The notes under the pieces: generated by a model
Told to the model about the DNA's origin: nothing
Databases searched by the model: none
Seen by the model: only the letters and a program-made list of their open reading frames with translations
In this document: positions 43,642 to 55,616 of the stretch, in pieces
Layout of the letters: the number at the start of each line of letters is the position of its first letter
Numbering within the stretch: the first letter of the stretch is position 1
Program-made: the position numbers and the translations under genes
NCBI GenBank assembly: GCA_043228905.1
Contig: JBHGNT010000012.1
Span: 18,724,001-18,788,000, forward strand
Source: Azolla caroliniana
Taxonomy: Eukaryota > Polypodiophyta
Direction: 5' to 3'
DNA length: 64,000 nucleotides

Positions 43642-45394
43642 ATAACTGGATGTGAGGACGTCTCCTGCATGAAGAAGTGTTGGTCGATCTCAACATCGCC
43701 GATTTTCACCTATACGTTTAGGCAGGCTCCATGTAGTTCTTCCGTGGCGCGCGTCGCTGCCCGTATCTTCCAGCCGTGTTTGGTGTTGATCGGCCATTTC
43801 CCCTTTTTGTAGAAGTCCATGGACATCAAGTTGATTTCTGAACCGTGGTCCACCAATGCCACCATCAGCTCCAGGAAATCCCCGACCTTAACAGGGGTCT
43901 CTATGGTCGCTCTGGCCCAGTGCGGCCTCGAATAGTGGCTCTCCGCCAACTCGTCTTCTAGCGCCATGTCCTCTATGTGTGTCATTCGCACTTCCACTAG
44001 CTTCTCCGGCCCTGGCTCTATCGACAGCCTCTTCCTCTTCACCAAGTCTACGATGGAGTCGTGGAACTCCTTCTTGGTGATCCCGAGCACTTCCCTCAGC
44101 GACAGTTCCACTTTGTTGTCGAGGATACGTTCCTCCAGGACCTTTTGCAGGTTCGTGGTCCTTTCGATTTCCGTGCTCAACCGGTACCCGGCCTTCTTGT
44201 CTTTATCCGGTGCGCCGGTCGCACCGGCCTCATTCTGCCTTTGACCAAATCGGGTCTCGTACCATTGCGAGGGCCCGGTCACTCCAGTTTTACCTACTCG
44301 CTTGTCTTCCACTAGAGACTCGTAGTTCTGGCATCGGCTTCAACGAAGCCCGTCTTCTCTTCGACCGAGTCGCTCCACTCGGTTACCTCCCGGACCCGTT
44401 TTTCCGCACGGTCCGCTTCTTCTTTCCTTAGCCGTGCGCCGGCGAGGCCTTCCAGCATCAGCAGCCGGAATCCGGCTTCGTTCGTCTTCCGGGCCTCACC
44501 ACCTCCGACCCGGATCCCAACCGACGCCGAGTAGTGGACGGTCTCCACATGGCGAGCCGCCGCTTCTTCCATCAGTCGTTTCATACCCCCTCGTCCGACA
44601 TTCAGGTCTAGGGCCCTTCGGGTCTCGCTAGCGTGCACCCGACCGTTCCATAGGTACACCACATTGGCTCTCATTGCCTCGGCAAAGTCCCCGCAATCCT
44701 TCCGAACGTGGCCAACCGCATCGCACCACAAACACCGGTTTCCAGCCAGATGCCTTTGGTCACGGGCCTGTTCGCCGCCATCCCTCCGTGCCTGTGCAAT
44801 CTGAAGGTCCTTTACCATCCTAATCAGCTCCTCTAGAGCTGCTCCTCTGGACGAACCTTTGACCATGTCGGTCGAAGTTGATCCGGTCTCGAGCCAGTCT
44901 CAGGTCTCTTCCCTTTGCGTTGGTGGGGTTGGCTCGAGTTTCCTTGCTTCTACAGAGCCATCCCCTGTTGATACTTTATCGACCCACTCTCGCCGTTTGT
45001 CGAAACGGCCACAGACCCTCTTCACCACGGCCCAGTCGGCCGTCAGTCCGTCATCAGTCTCCAGCAGGAGACCCACTTGCTCCCAGTCCCTCACATCCAC
45101 CGACTTAACAAACAGCAGGACGCGACTTGTGTCTAGTACGGTCCGGTCGAGCGCCGAAAGACGCGTGAAGCGTTCTTCAAACTCCCGGAGGAGCACCGAC
45201 GCGTTTCTCCCCTTTCCAGGGGTCTCTACCCATTCCATGAAGTCCTGTTTCGAGAGCCGAAGCGTGTCATCAAGCCCATATTTTTTGAGGAGCCGACCTT
45301 CGAACTCTTCCCAGGTCCGGCTCTCAGCCCGTACCTCGAGCACCTCCGCATGGATGCCCGGCATCGCCACCCGAGGGAATCCGGTCAGTCGCCT
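43642..45394 (-). pseudogene. Gypsy D gag and protease
   Basis: From right to left the capsid (MPGIHAEVLEVRAESRTWEE, RLSKQDFMEWVETPGKGRN), a zinc knuckle CLWCDAVGHVRKDC (near 44735) and a protease with MVALVDHGSEINLM (near 43850). Two frame breaks near 44312 and 44870 separate three open stretches. The N-terminal ~70 residues, primer site and 5' LTR are missing: D stops at 45394, where copia J begins. Confidence 0.88.
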
Positions 45395-46470
45395 TGTTAG
45401 ATATAATCAATGATCAGCCCCAAGTTGTAAATCTATCCCCATATGTGCTCTTAGAGTGCACATTTTGTGATAGCGCCCCAAATGAGGAGCGGCTAGTGTG
45501 CAACTCGACCATATGGGTCGATAAGGTGTTAATCTAGGAAACCGTAGATGCGTAGGACACAATATATTTAGGAAAGAGAGAAATAGATAAAAGGATTGGC
45601 TAATCAAGTCAGCTAGAATATTTTGTGGGCAAGTTACGATGTACTTAGTCTTGAAGTATGCGTCATTGACTTCAAGATAAGTATTATCTAGCACTAGCCT
45701 GTACCTAGGGAGTTGGGTCATATTAAATGACAAGTCAGTTGACAGAAAAGGAATATCTCCACTACTGTCAACTGACTTGCACATTTATACTAAGACCAAA
45801 CATAGATTATAAGTCACTTTTCTCACACAGTGGTCAGATTGATCATTAGTCCCCACTAATTTTGTAGTGAGTCGGTCCATATCCTATCTAAGCTCTAAGG
45901 TGTGAGCGCATGGGAAAACTACCATTTTGAACTACTCTCATATGTAATAGAAATTCTGTTTTCATATATCCATCTCTGCAGTTGTAACTCTATATACCTA
46001 TCTACTCGATTCTCAATATTTCTAATATGGTATCAGAGCGAAGAGGTTGATCTAGATTAGGTATATACGGGTAGTTGTTGTCTAGCAACAGAGAGAAATA
46101 GAGAGAGAGAGAGAGAGAGAGAGTATCAATGGCCTTGTCCACGAATGTTGCAGCTGCTCCATTGCGCATTCGCCCACCTCCATTGTCTGATGGAAAGCTA
46201 GATGGAACCAACTACACTCTATGGAAGTTCAAAATGTCTGCCATTTTGGATTCCTACGAGTTGTTGGAAACAATCATGGGACCCACAGGGGGAGACCCTG
46301 AGCCCATGGCAACCTTTGACCCTGCACACCCTACCACATCAATTCCTCCAAATGCTGATCTACTTCGAGCCTGGAAGAGAAGGAATGCTGATGCGCTATG
46401 TACCATAGTCACTGGTGTATGTGACTCCGTACTAACACTAGTGCAACATACAACTAGGGCACTAACACTA
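45395..46470 (+). mobile_element. Copia J, 5' end only
   Basis: The plus-strand LTR TGTTAGATATAATC...TTTCTAATA (45395-46027) is followed directly by TGGTATCAGAGC (46028-46039), a (GA)n tract (about 46099-46122) and a gag start. The element stops within gag at about 46470, where the sequence becomes gypsy C gag in the opposite orientation. No 3' part exists in the window. Confidence 0.85.
46129..46470 (+). pseudogene. Copia J gag N-terminus
   Basis: MALSTNVAAAPLRIRPPPLS, then DGTNYTLWKFKMSAILDSYE, the typical copia gag start, and WKRRNADALCTIVTGVCDSV. The frame is fused after LVQHTT to antisense gypsy C sequence, so it is a truncated gag. Confidence 0.85.
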
Positions 46471-48229
46471 ATTTCCGACCTGTGGTCGATTAACGCCACC
46501 ACCGGTTCCTTGAGATTCCCGATACGAACCGGCATTTCTATAGTAGCTCTTGCCCAATGCGTTTTGGCGTAGTGGCACTCCGCGAGGTCGTCTTCCACGG
46601 CTATCTCATCGAGGAGTGCCACCCTTACCTCCACCGGCTTCTCGGGCTCCGGTTCCGTTGCAACACGCTTCCTCTTCACGAGGTCCACGATGTTGTTGTG
46701 GAACTCCCTTCTTGCTATGCCGAGCACTTCCCTAAGCGTGAGTTCTATGCGACTGTCGAGAACTTGCTCCTCTAGAACCTTTTGTAGGTTCGTTGTTTCC
46801 TCTATCTCCAAGCTTAAGCGAAAGCTCAGAATCCTGCCCTTCTCCTTCTCCTGGGATCCGGTCGGAGTGGCATCGTGCTTTTTGGTTGCGCTTCGTGTGT
46901 CCTGCCTCCCCAATGGGCCCGCTCCCCCAGTTTTTCCCGCTCGCCTTTCGTCAATCAGGGGTTCGTAGTTTCTGCACGCGGCCTCCACAAAGCCGGTGCT
47001 TTCTTCAACGGGGTCGCTCCACCCGGTAACTTCGCGAACACGTTCTTCTGCGTGCTCCGCTTCCTCCTTCTACAGTCTTCCTCCGGACAAGGACTCGAGA
47101 ACGACCGGCCATAACCTAGATTTGGAATCGGGTTTGGTCTTCTTCTCCCCTACGCGTATGCTGGCCGAAGCCGAATAGTGGATGGCTTCAACGTGCCAGG
47201 CCACGGCTTCTTCCATAGCCTCTTCATGCCACCTCGTCCGAAATTCGTGTCAAGCAATATTCGCATGTCGCTCGCATGTACCCTGTTGTTCGAAAGGTAG
47301 ACTACATTACTCCTAAGCATTTCTCCAAAGTCAGCGCATTCTCTCCGGGCATATCCAGTGGCGTCGCACCATACGCACCTCTGATTGGCCGGTGGTCGCC
47401 AGTCGCGCGGCTGACCTTCGTCGCTTCGTCCGGCCTGGGTGGTCTGGAGGTCGCGCACCATCCTTGTCAGTTCTTCTAGTCCGGCGCCACCTGCAGGTCC
47501 CACGACTATGTTCGCCGGGGGTGGGCCTAGCTCGAGCCACCTCCTCATTTCTTCCATTCAGGTCGGCGTTGGTTCGGCCCTGATTTCGACAACTGGTCCG
47601 ACCGACGAGGACCCCTTTTCATTCTAGTCCCGGCGTTTGTCAATCCTGCTACATACTTCCTTGACGGTCGCCCAGTCAGTCGTGAGGCCCCGGTTAGTTT
47701 CTAGAAGAAGACCCACCCTTTCCCGGACGCGTGAGTCGAACGAAGTGACAAAAAATAGAACCTTGCTCATTTTGAGCACGGTTCTGTTCAACCTAGAGAG
47801 TTGTGCGAACTGTGACTCGAACTCCTGGAGGAGCGCAGAAGCGTTCTGACCCTTGTCAGGGATGTTGACCTAGTCCATAAAATTCTTTCTCAATAGCCGG
47901 AGCGAATCCTCGTAGTTGTACCTCTCGAGAACTTCCTCTACGAACTCTACCCAATCGTGACAGCCCACTTGTATTTCGACCATCTCTATATGGATGTGTG
48001 GTGTTACGACCTGGGGAAACCCCGCTAGCCGTCTATCTTCGGGTATGTCCCTCATCTGCATTTCAGATTTGTAGGCCTCTAAGTAACTCGTGGCGTCCTT
48101 TCCGCTGAACCGGCCTATCTTGCCGACTGTTGCCTCTATGGCCCGATCGAGGGCACTCGCGCCCTCGCGAGCAATAACTAGACGGTCTACCGCCACCGCC
48201 ATCGCTTTTGCAAGTTCGCTTCCTCTCAT
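46471..48229 (-). pseudogene. Gypsy C gag and protease start
   Basis: It starts at 48229 (MRGSELAKAMAVAVDRLV). The capsid is followed by a zinc knuckle CVWCDATGYARREC in which the His is Tyr, and at the left end by a protease reading PVVALIDHRSEI (DHR in place of DHG). Stops are at about 47870, 47625 and 47558. The sequence ends inside the protease at the J junction; pol is lost. Confidence 0.88.
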
Positions 48230-48253
48230 CTCCAGATTCCTTTGCCGCCCTTC

Positions 48254-48271
48254 TTCACGTCGGGTTCACCA
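48254..48271 (-). promoter_or_regulatory. Gypsy C primer-binding site
   Basis: TGGTGAACCCGACGTGAA on the minus strand, four bases from the LTR, as in B, E and H. Confidence 0.87.
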
Positions 48272-48275
48272 AAGA

Positions 48276-48998
48276 TGTCGAGGAAATCCTCGCAGATGCG
48301 TAGAAGTCAGGCAGGACCACGGGGGTCTCGAACCAAGGAATCAGGAAAACGAGGGAGGAGTTTGGGGACCGCGTAGGTCTTGAGACCACGGGATAGCGGG
48401 TAAGTCTAGCGAACGAGAGAGAGCAAGAGAATCACGCGTAGACACAGACACGGACAAAGACATTGATAACGGAGTATGTTAGGTAGAAAGAGTTCTATTA
48501 AAACCCAGGTGCACGGTGTTGTGAGTGGTTACAGCCGGATCAAAGCCGGTGATGGAGCGCGGAGCTTGGCAAATAGCTAGGTACAAAGAGATGTTGGTGC
48601 GCAGAAGGTCGATCCCCAAGTCGAGAGCACTCGGGCTTCTGACGCGATCAAGGGGAAGCGCCTTCTTCCGCGGTCAGTCCTCGGTCTTTCTCTCTGTGTA
48701 TCCTTTCCTCTAAATGGCATCCCGAAGACAGTCAAAGGTCGCCCCTTTTATAGCTCAAGGAGCGACCATTACAAACATTCATGACCCGTTACTTTTGTCC
48801 TAGATTCTCTCCCCTGATTTACTCTCCTCATAACTCTTCCTACTTATGCGATGTTTATGCTCTAACTACCTAGTACCCCTCCTTATACTCATGCCTAGTA
48901 CTTGTCCTATTTAATTCCCTCGAGGCGTGCACTCGCGTCAATCGGTGTTCCTGTGCGTTTCACCTTGTTTCTACCTATGGCCCAGAATCTTCATGACA
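48276..48998 (-). repeat. Gypsy C 5' LTR
   Basis: The LTR is 723 bp, TGTCATGAAG...TTCCTCGACA on the minus strand. A TATA box (GAGCTATAAAAGGGG, minus) lies near 48755. The U5 motif GGTTCGAGACCCCCGTGGTC lies at about 48315-48335. Confidence 0.9.
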
Positions 48999-49990
48999 AC
49001 GGTACGAGACCCAGTTCGGGCAGAATCAAAACGATGGTGGTAACCTGGACAAAATGAAGCGGGTCGGTTACCGGCTAAGCACCGAGATTGAAAGGACGAC
49101 GGACCTACGGAAGGTTCTAGAAGAACGGATCCTCGACAACAAGGTTGAGCTATCTTTGCGGGAAGTGCTTGGGATTGCGAAGAAGGAGTTCCACGATTCC
49201 ATCGTAGATCTAGTGAAGCGCAAGCGGCTCTCTACAGAGTCGGAACCGGAGAAGCCGGTGGAGGTGCGGACGGCGCACATGGAGGATGCGGCCCTAGAAG
49301 ACGAGTTGGTGGAGAGCCACTACTCGAAGTTACACTGGGACAGGGCCACCACGGAAACCCCTGTCCGGATCGGGGACGTGCAGGAGCCAGTGATTGCATT
49401 GATAGAACATGGTTCGGAGATAAACCTGATGTCCATGGACTTCTACAAGAAAAGGAAGTGGCCAATCAACACCAAGCACGGTTGGAAGATACGCGCAGCA
49501 ACGCGCGCTATAGAGGAGTTGCACAGGGTGTGCCCAAATGTAAGCGTGAAGATTGGGGATGTCTAGATAGATCACCATTTCTTCGTACAGGAGACGTCCT
49601 CGCACCCGGTGATACTTGGTGAACCGTACATTACAGCGGCAAGCATGGAAACAAAGGTGCTTGATAATGGGTAGGTGTACGCGCGCGTAACAAGCTAAGA
49701 TGGATGACACTCCGTCCAATTCTTGACTGTAAGGCCGAACCATGAGAGGAACCGCGAGACCCTCGGCGGCGATAGCTGAGGGGATTTTTAGCGAGGGCTA
49801 TCAAGGTGTCGGGCGGCAATAGTCCGGGCACACTGGAGGAACCCCACACATGTACCATAGGTACGAAGTTTCGGTTCTCCGAGAACGGAAGTTGTACTTT
49901 AGCCAACGTCAACGGTCGGGAAAGGAAGTAGGCGGAGGAACGGCTCAAGGTATGTGGAGTCCTCACCCCCGATGAAGAAATTAGTGGTGC
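48999..49990 (+). pseudogene. Gypsy B gag C-terminus and protease
   Basis: It resumes B gag with RYETQFGQ. An open frame at 49054-49566 has TEIERTTDLRKVLEERILDN and ends in the protease, VIALIEHGSEINLMS, where the catalytic Asp is Glu. Further on, HHFFVQETSSHPVILGEPYI and the linker before RT (EEISGAMEAVS) are interrupted by several stops. Insertion R begins at about 49991. Confidence 0.87.
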
Positions 49991-49998
49991 CATGGAAG

Positions 49999-50074
<76 letters not shown>

Positions 50075-50242
50075 TCCCTTATCTTCCCTATATAAACCCC
50101 TCCTATTCTATATGGTCATGTGCACTGATGAGCTCCTTAGGAGCGAAACTAGTTTGCCACATCGACCATTTCTTTGTATTACTTTTTAAGTTTCTTAATA
50201 TGAATTAGTTTTTAGTTCATTTCTCTCCCTCTAAACTTTGTA

Positions 50243-50300
<58 letters not shown>

Positions 50301-51846
50301 ATTCTCACTCTTAATCTCAAATTCACCCACCGATTGTATACCGTTCGCACTCCTTGTATTGACCCCACGGTCTAGAACTCACAATTCGTAGTAATTTCTA
50401 TGGAGGACCAATCCACAGAGACGTGAACCCACGATGGCATATGATCGACGCCCTTCGAGTATCCACTTCGTGTCGAGTTCCCTCATTTCAAGTGGAAGGC
50501 ATTTGCAACGGCATCATCGGCATCCCATACATGCCTTCAACATATTATCTCTCACTTCCTTACATCTTTTCATTGTAAGCATGGGACTACATTCGGTAGC
50601 CATGCATTCCCTTTTGTCTCTTTTATTATGTGTGCATATGGACTACTTTCAATATTTGGCATTTTGCATAATCTTAGTATTTCCTTTCCAATGCACAGGA
50701 CTACATTGTAGCCGGCATTTGTATTCAACATATGTTCTACCCTTCCGTTGTAACCAATATACCTTGCATCACTCTCCCTCCCACTCACTTTCTCTTGCAT
50801 GATATCCTTCCCCCATAGTCTCTCTCTATATTAACTTTACCCCTCTTTTATCTTTACCTAATTCTCATAATACCCTTACCTATTTTCAACGCTACCCCTT
50901 CCCTAACTTTTCAATATTTTCACTATACCCTCCCCCTTACTTTTCCTTATCTTTAACTCTACCCCTTCCCTAACTTTTCAATATTTTCACTATTCCCTCC
51001 CCCTTACTTTTCCTTATCTTTAACGCTACCCCTTCCCCTACTTTTCAATATTTTCACTATACCCTCCCCCTTACTTTTCCTTATCTTTAACTCTACCCCT
51101 CACATTTTAACTTTTAGCATCCTCCCCTAATTCAATTTCTCCTAATTCAGTTTCTCCTATTTTCCAATTCTACCCCTCACCTCTTAATTTTTAGCCTCTT
51201 CCCCTCATTCTCCTTTTTCCTATTTTCTAATCCTACCCCTCCCCTCACCTTTTATTGTTTCCAAATTTTATTTTTTTCTAACTGTCACCTCCCCCCTATT
51301 TTTTCCTAATTTGATCTTCTACCCCAACCTTTACTTTTTCATTGCCATTCTAACTTTACCCCTACCTTTCCCTAACTCACGCCAAGTATATGAAACGATT
51401 TGGGTGCGCTTGAATCGTTCTTCGTGATCTTTTCACTTCATTCCCACTTTGTCAATTTACTCTACCCCTGTCTCGTTCACTAATTTCAATCTACCCCTTT
51501 CCCCCTTCCTTTTTTCTAGAATTACATTCATACCCCTCCCTCTTTTAGTAATTTTCTCGTACCCCTCCCCCTTTCATTCTTCTTAATCTCACACTACCCT
51601 TTCCTCCTCCACTTTAATTTCCAATCTACCCTCCAATTCTTCCTACCCCCCCTCCTTTTTTCAAAGATCTCCATACAATCTAACATACTTCACCATCCCT
51701 AACTCCCACCTCACAGACTTCTCTCCTACCCTTCCTCTCTCTTTCTCTCTAACACTCCCCTACATGTTTTTCAAATAAGCCCATAAAATCTTCTATCCCA
51801 CACCAAATATATCAAACCCCATATCTCCTACATCATCAAATTTGAA

Positions 51847-51943
<97 letters not shown>

Positions 51944-52021
51944 ATTCTCACTCTTAATCTCACATTCACCCACCGATTGTATACCATTTGCACTCCTTGT
52001 ATTGACCTCACGGTCTAGAAC
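49991..52021. mobile_element. Pyrimidine-rich insertion R
   Basis: About 2 kb separates B's AMEAVS from DTLREIRKVIEE, which are adjacent in E and D. It has three long (CT)n tracts (about 50003-50064, 50247-50298, 51849-51940). After the second and third tracts there is an 80-bp direct repeat (50299-50378 and 51941-52021; ATAATTCTCACTC...GGTCTAGAAC) with few differences. The repeats could be LTR or Helitron-type ends (CTAG), but I find no primer site or clear duplication. No gene is present. Confidence 0.6.
50892..51092 (+). repeat. 67-bp tandem repeat, three copies
   Basis: Units start at 50892, 50959 and 51026 with CTACCCCTTCCC and are almost identical, with a partial fourth unit. They lie in a ~1-kb tract that is nearly all C and T on this strand. 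Confidence 0.9.
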
Positions 52022-54939
52022 GACACCCTCAGGGAAATCAGGAAGGTGATCGAAGAAGGCCTCAGTAAAGACCGGATGATTCCGATTAACTTGGTGGGAA
52101 TGTACGAAGTCATTGCCGACTTCAGGGAAAGGTTCAGGTCGGATCGGACGGCCTGCGTGGATACCAGGTACAGGACTGTGGACCGGAAGGTGAGGATGAC
52201 AGCAAGGAATGAATAAAAGGGGTCGTGTGGGACCCAAGTTTGCAGAATCCGGCCGGCATAGGACACCAGTTCATCGACATAACGCTACAGGAGCTCAAGG
52301 TCGGTGGGGGTGGCTTTCTACTGCCAACGGAGGAGGAGAGGTTTTGAGGAATGCTCAGGAGGCACGGGAAGGCCTTCGCGTTCACCCCGGGGGAGATCGG
52401 GTGTGTGGACCCGACAATCGTGGAACCAATGGTGATCTTCACGGTACCGCATGTGCCGTGGAATCTCAAGCCAATTCCAGTACCTAGAGCTCACATCCCG
52501 GAGTTGGTGAAGCTGCTGAAAAAGAAGGTGGAGATGGGCATCCTCGAGCCGTCGAGTGCCCCATATTCGAACCAGTGATTTATGGTGCCAAAGAAGAACG
52601 ACACGATGCGTTTTATTTAGGACCTGCAACCGGTCAATAAAGTGACCATCCGAAATGCAAGTATCGGGCCAACCATTGACGAGTCTGCAAAGGCCTTCAC
52701 CGGAAGGTCAATCTATTCGGTCGGGGATCTATACTCGAAGTACGAGCAGTTCCAACTAGTCATGGAGAGCAGGGATATTACGACCATGCGGACTCCTCTC
52801 GCCCTAGTGCGGATGTGCACCTTGCCGCAAGGAGGGACCAACTCGGTGCCGCACATGGTGAACGCTATCAACAAAGTGCTAAGGGACTGCATCCCAGATA
52901 TCATCATGTCATTTTTGGAAGATGTACCGATAAAGGGTTGTCCGTGGAAGATAAGGACATGTGGAGGTTCCTGGGGGCATGTGCGTACTACCACATCTGG
53001 GTTCCGCATTACGCGCACATAGCAGAACCGCTCTACGGGCTACTGAAGAAAGGATGCAAATTTGAGTGGGGTGAGGAGCATACGGAGTCGATCCGGAGAC
53101 TGAAGGAGGCACTTACTGCGGCACCGGCTCTCTGGAAAGCGGTTTACGACAAGGAGGTCCCAATCTACGTAACCGTAGATACGAGCCCGACCGGGATAGG
53201 ATGGGTGATCCATCAGGAGGACGAGAGCGGCACGCGGTTCCCGATCCAGTTCGGGGCGAAGGTTCTCAATGAGCGACAACGAGGATACGCCTAAGTTAAG
53301 CGCGAGCTGTGGGGTATTGTTTCGGTGGTCAAGTCCGATAAAGATTACTTGATCGGGACAGAAGTAATCATCGAGACGGACTGCCTGCCGGTCCTCGGTA
53401 TGGTTTCTGGATGCGTGACTCCAGACCTGGCAATGCTCAGGTGGATCGCGTACATTAAGTCTTTGGATCCAGAGATACAACACATCTCCAAAAAGGACAA
53501 CGCCATGGCCGATATGCTTTCTAGAGCACGGTTTGACGATGAGAACAACATGGTTTCGGAGGACGAAGAGGTCGGCGTAGACTTCTTCGAGTCGGCTCAC
53601 GTAGCGACAAGGGTAGGGAGCACTCCGGCGCTTAAAAATTTCAATGAGAGCGAGTACGATGGGGAGTGGCTCCAGATTAGAAGGTTCCTAAGGACAATGA
53701 CGCCGGACGCGGCATAGACCAGAGAGGAGGCTAATTGGATCCGGAAGAAAGTGTACCGATTCTACCTACGGGACAAAAGTACATGGAAGCTCCCAAAGAC
53801 ACGAGGCGGCGTTCCGCTCCACGTGGGACACCGCAGGACGTGGGCCACGTTCGAGAAACTAAAAGAGAAGTATTGGTGGCTAGGGTTGTACCGGGATGTG
53901 TACCGATTCATAACAACGTGCGAAAGTTGCCAACTACACTCCACAGTCTGACATCGAGAGGAGCTACACCCGACCTACCCGCCAACCGTCCATTTCAAGT
54001 GGATGGTAAAATTAGTAACGATGTCAATGGGGGTAGGGCAAATGTGGTACTTGGTGCTTGCGCCGGAGGATTTGACGAACCAGGTAGAGAGCCGCGCACT
54101 GCAAAACAAGACAACTGCAGCGATGTGCCGGTTTCTGATCGAAGAGGTAGTATGCCGGTACAGGTGCGTGGGAAAGATCATAGCGGACCATGGGGAACTG
54201 GATGCACAGGAGGCCAAAGAGATGTTTGAACGGTTAGGGGTTAAACTCTCGCTCACTACGGCTTACAATCCGAAGGCAAATGGGAAGGTGGAGCACGGAC
54301 ACGGCCCAATCGTAAAGGCGTTGGTACGGGCCTGTGGAGGCCAGGTCGGGAATTGGTCGCGGCTCCTACCCTACGCACTATGGGCAAACAGGACGATGCA
54401 TAGTTCAGTAACCGGGTACATGCCGGCGGAGCTGATGTACGGGCAGAAACCGGTCATGCCGGTGGAACGGACGATTTCCTCGTGGGTGGTGATAGATTGG
54501 AGGAACTAGATGAGCCCGGAAGAGCTGTTGGCGGCACGGATTCGACAGCTTAAGACCGGAGGACGTGGAGCGGGCAAAGACAAAGCTGCAAATGGCGAGG
54601 GAGAGGAACAAAGGCCGGTTCGACCAAACACACCAGTTGCGGCCAAAGAAGATCGAGGAAGGTGACTGCGTGTTGGTATACGACAGCAGCCTCGACAACC
54701 AGCACAAGGCAACGCACAAATTCACGAGGAGGTGGTCCGGGCCCTATGTCGTTCCGAGCACGAATGACAATGAGACATACCATCTTGCAGAGCTCGACGG
54801 GACGCGATTAACAGTGCCAATAGCCGGGAAGCAGATCAAGGCGTTCAAGAAGCGACAGGAGGACGAGCCGGAGCCGGGAAGCGTGACCGACGACCACCAC
54901 CGGTTCGGAGCAGATGAGGATTCGGGAGGTAACGGATGA
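52022..54939 (+). pseudogene. Gypsy B RT, RNase H and integrase
   Basis: It resumes with DTLREIRKVIEEGLSKDR. RT motifs are GEIGCVDPTIVEPMVIF, MGILEPSSAPYSNQ and MSFLEDVPIKG, so the catalytic FLDD has become FLED. Then RNase H (VDTSPTGIGWVIHQ, VIIETDCLPVLGM, KKDNAMADMLSRARF) and integrase (KWMVKLVTMSMG with the first Asp now Lys, IIADHGELDAQ, NPKANGKVEHGH). Multiple stops and shifts interrupt it (for example 52346, 52578, 53295, 53717, 54509). It ends with the basic tail AGKQIKAFKKRQEDEPEP. Confidence 0.9.
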
Positions 54940-55001
54940 TTATAGGCTGGTCTTCTCCGTCAATTGTTCGTGTCTGGTGCATACCGGTGGATGCACGGTT
55001 A

Positions 55002-55013
55002 GGTGGGGGCAGA
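55002..55013 (+). promoter_or_regulatory. Gypsy B polypurine tract
   Basis: GGTGGGGGCAGA lies directly before the 3' LTR and matches D and E. Confidence 0.9.
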
Positions 55014-55616
55014 TGTCGTGAAGAAAACCGGCCCTAAGAGGAATCAAGGAATCAAAGGCATGAACCCGCCCTTGCACGAGTGTGCACGAATTGATATCAA
55101 TTGTACATAACTAGGAATAGGACGATTGATATAAATATACTAGGTGTAACATATTTATTAGGAAATCGATGTGTATCTCTGTCCGAAGGGACAGAGAATA
55201 AAGTTGACATCTTTTGATGTAATGGCCTCCTCAAGGACCTATAAAAGGGGGGGAGAAGAGGAAGAAGGGATGGCGCGTTTTTGAGAGGACGAAGTGTTGT
55301 CGAACTGGGAACCAAGCTCTCTCCTCCACCACGGTTGTTGCAGGGATTTGGGTTAGGTTGGTTGCCTCTGCTGCGTGAAAGCCCGCGTGCTTCCGATAGA
55401 GGCTCCACCACATATTTCAGTGCATGTTGAGTCTGTCACCGACTTGCCGGTTGTAACATTGCACGTTGTAATCTATATTGTTATTGGAATTGATTCTTTC
55501 TTTCTATCTCTCTGTGCTCCTGTGAATCTCTCTCTTCCTCTTATCTCTCACACTCCTCAGTTTAGGGCCCCCGTGGTCCCGCCTTGTTTCATACGCATGA
55601 GCGTAACAACACGACA
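55014..55616 (+). repeat. Gypsy B 3' LTR
   Basis: The intact LTR is 603 bp, TGTCGTGAAG...ACACGACA. A TATA box (CCTATAAAAGGGGG) lies near 55240 and the U5 motif GGGCCCCCGTGGTCCCGCC at about 55565-55583. It is the reference used to define the split 5' LTR and the copia A target site. Confidence 0.93.

Larger units (their letters stand above)
13691..45394 (-). mobile_element. Gypsy element D
   Basis: The minus-strand element has its 3' LTR at 13691-14384, integrase to RT at 14450-14645 plus 20158-23092, the pol N-terminus at 39625-40146, and protease/gag at 43642-45394. The left flank in C's LTR is ACGG. The first part of gag and the 5' LTR are missing because copia J and a later deletion took them. 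Inserts in D are the hAT element, gypsy E, gypsy G and copia J. Confidence 0.88.
13447..48998 (-). mobile_element. Gypsy element C
   Basis: The ends are TGTCGAGG (13447) and TCATGACA (48998), an element lying in minus orientation. Flanks are GCGG (13443-13446) and ACGG (48999-49002), a 4-bp duplication with one change. What remains of C is part of its 3' LTR (13447-13690), gag and the protease start (about 46471-48229), the primer site and a full 5' LTR (48276-48998). RT, RNase H and integrase are gone. D and its inserts lie inside it. Confidence 0.85.
2139..55616 (+). mobile_element. Gypsy element B (host of the nest)
   Basis: The ends are TGTCGTGAAG (2139) and CACGACA (55616), flanked by perfect 4-bp duplications ACGT at 2135-2138 and 55617-55620. 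It is inserted in gypsy K integrase. Its own parts are the 5' LTR (2139-2490 plus 11734-11985), gag (12032-13446), gag C-terminus/protease (48999-49990), RT to integrase (52022-54939), a polypurine tract and the 3' LTR (55014-55616). Insertions A, C and R account for the other ~46 kb. Frames contain many stops and the LTRs have visibly diverged, so it is old and dead. Confidence 0.9.

Noticed and set aside
13447-48998. Two independent solo LTRs instead of one element C
   Set aside because: Both LTR segments have the same orientation. The left one abuts broken B gag and the right one abuts its continuation, with matching 4-bp flanks, and a gag in the right orientation follows the primer site.
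49991-52021. Insertion R as a standard LTR retrotransposon
   Set aside because: The 80-bp direct repeats lack TG...CA ends, no primer site follows the left one, and sequence before the two (CT)n tracts does not match.
51836-52237. Arg-Glu repeat protein, and similar frames at 2222-2748, 7293-7790, 23664 and 49631
   Set aside because: They are translations of (GA)n/(CT)n tracts in LTRs and insertion R.
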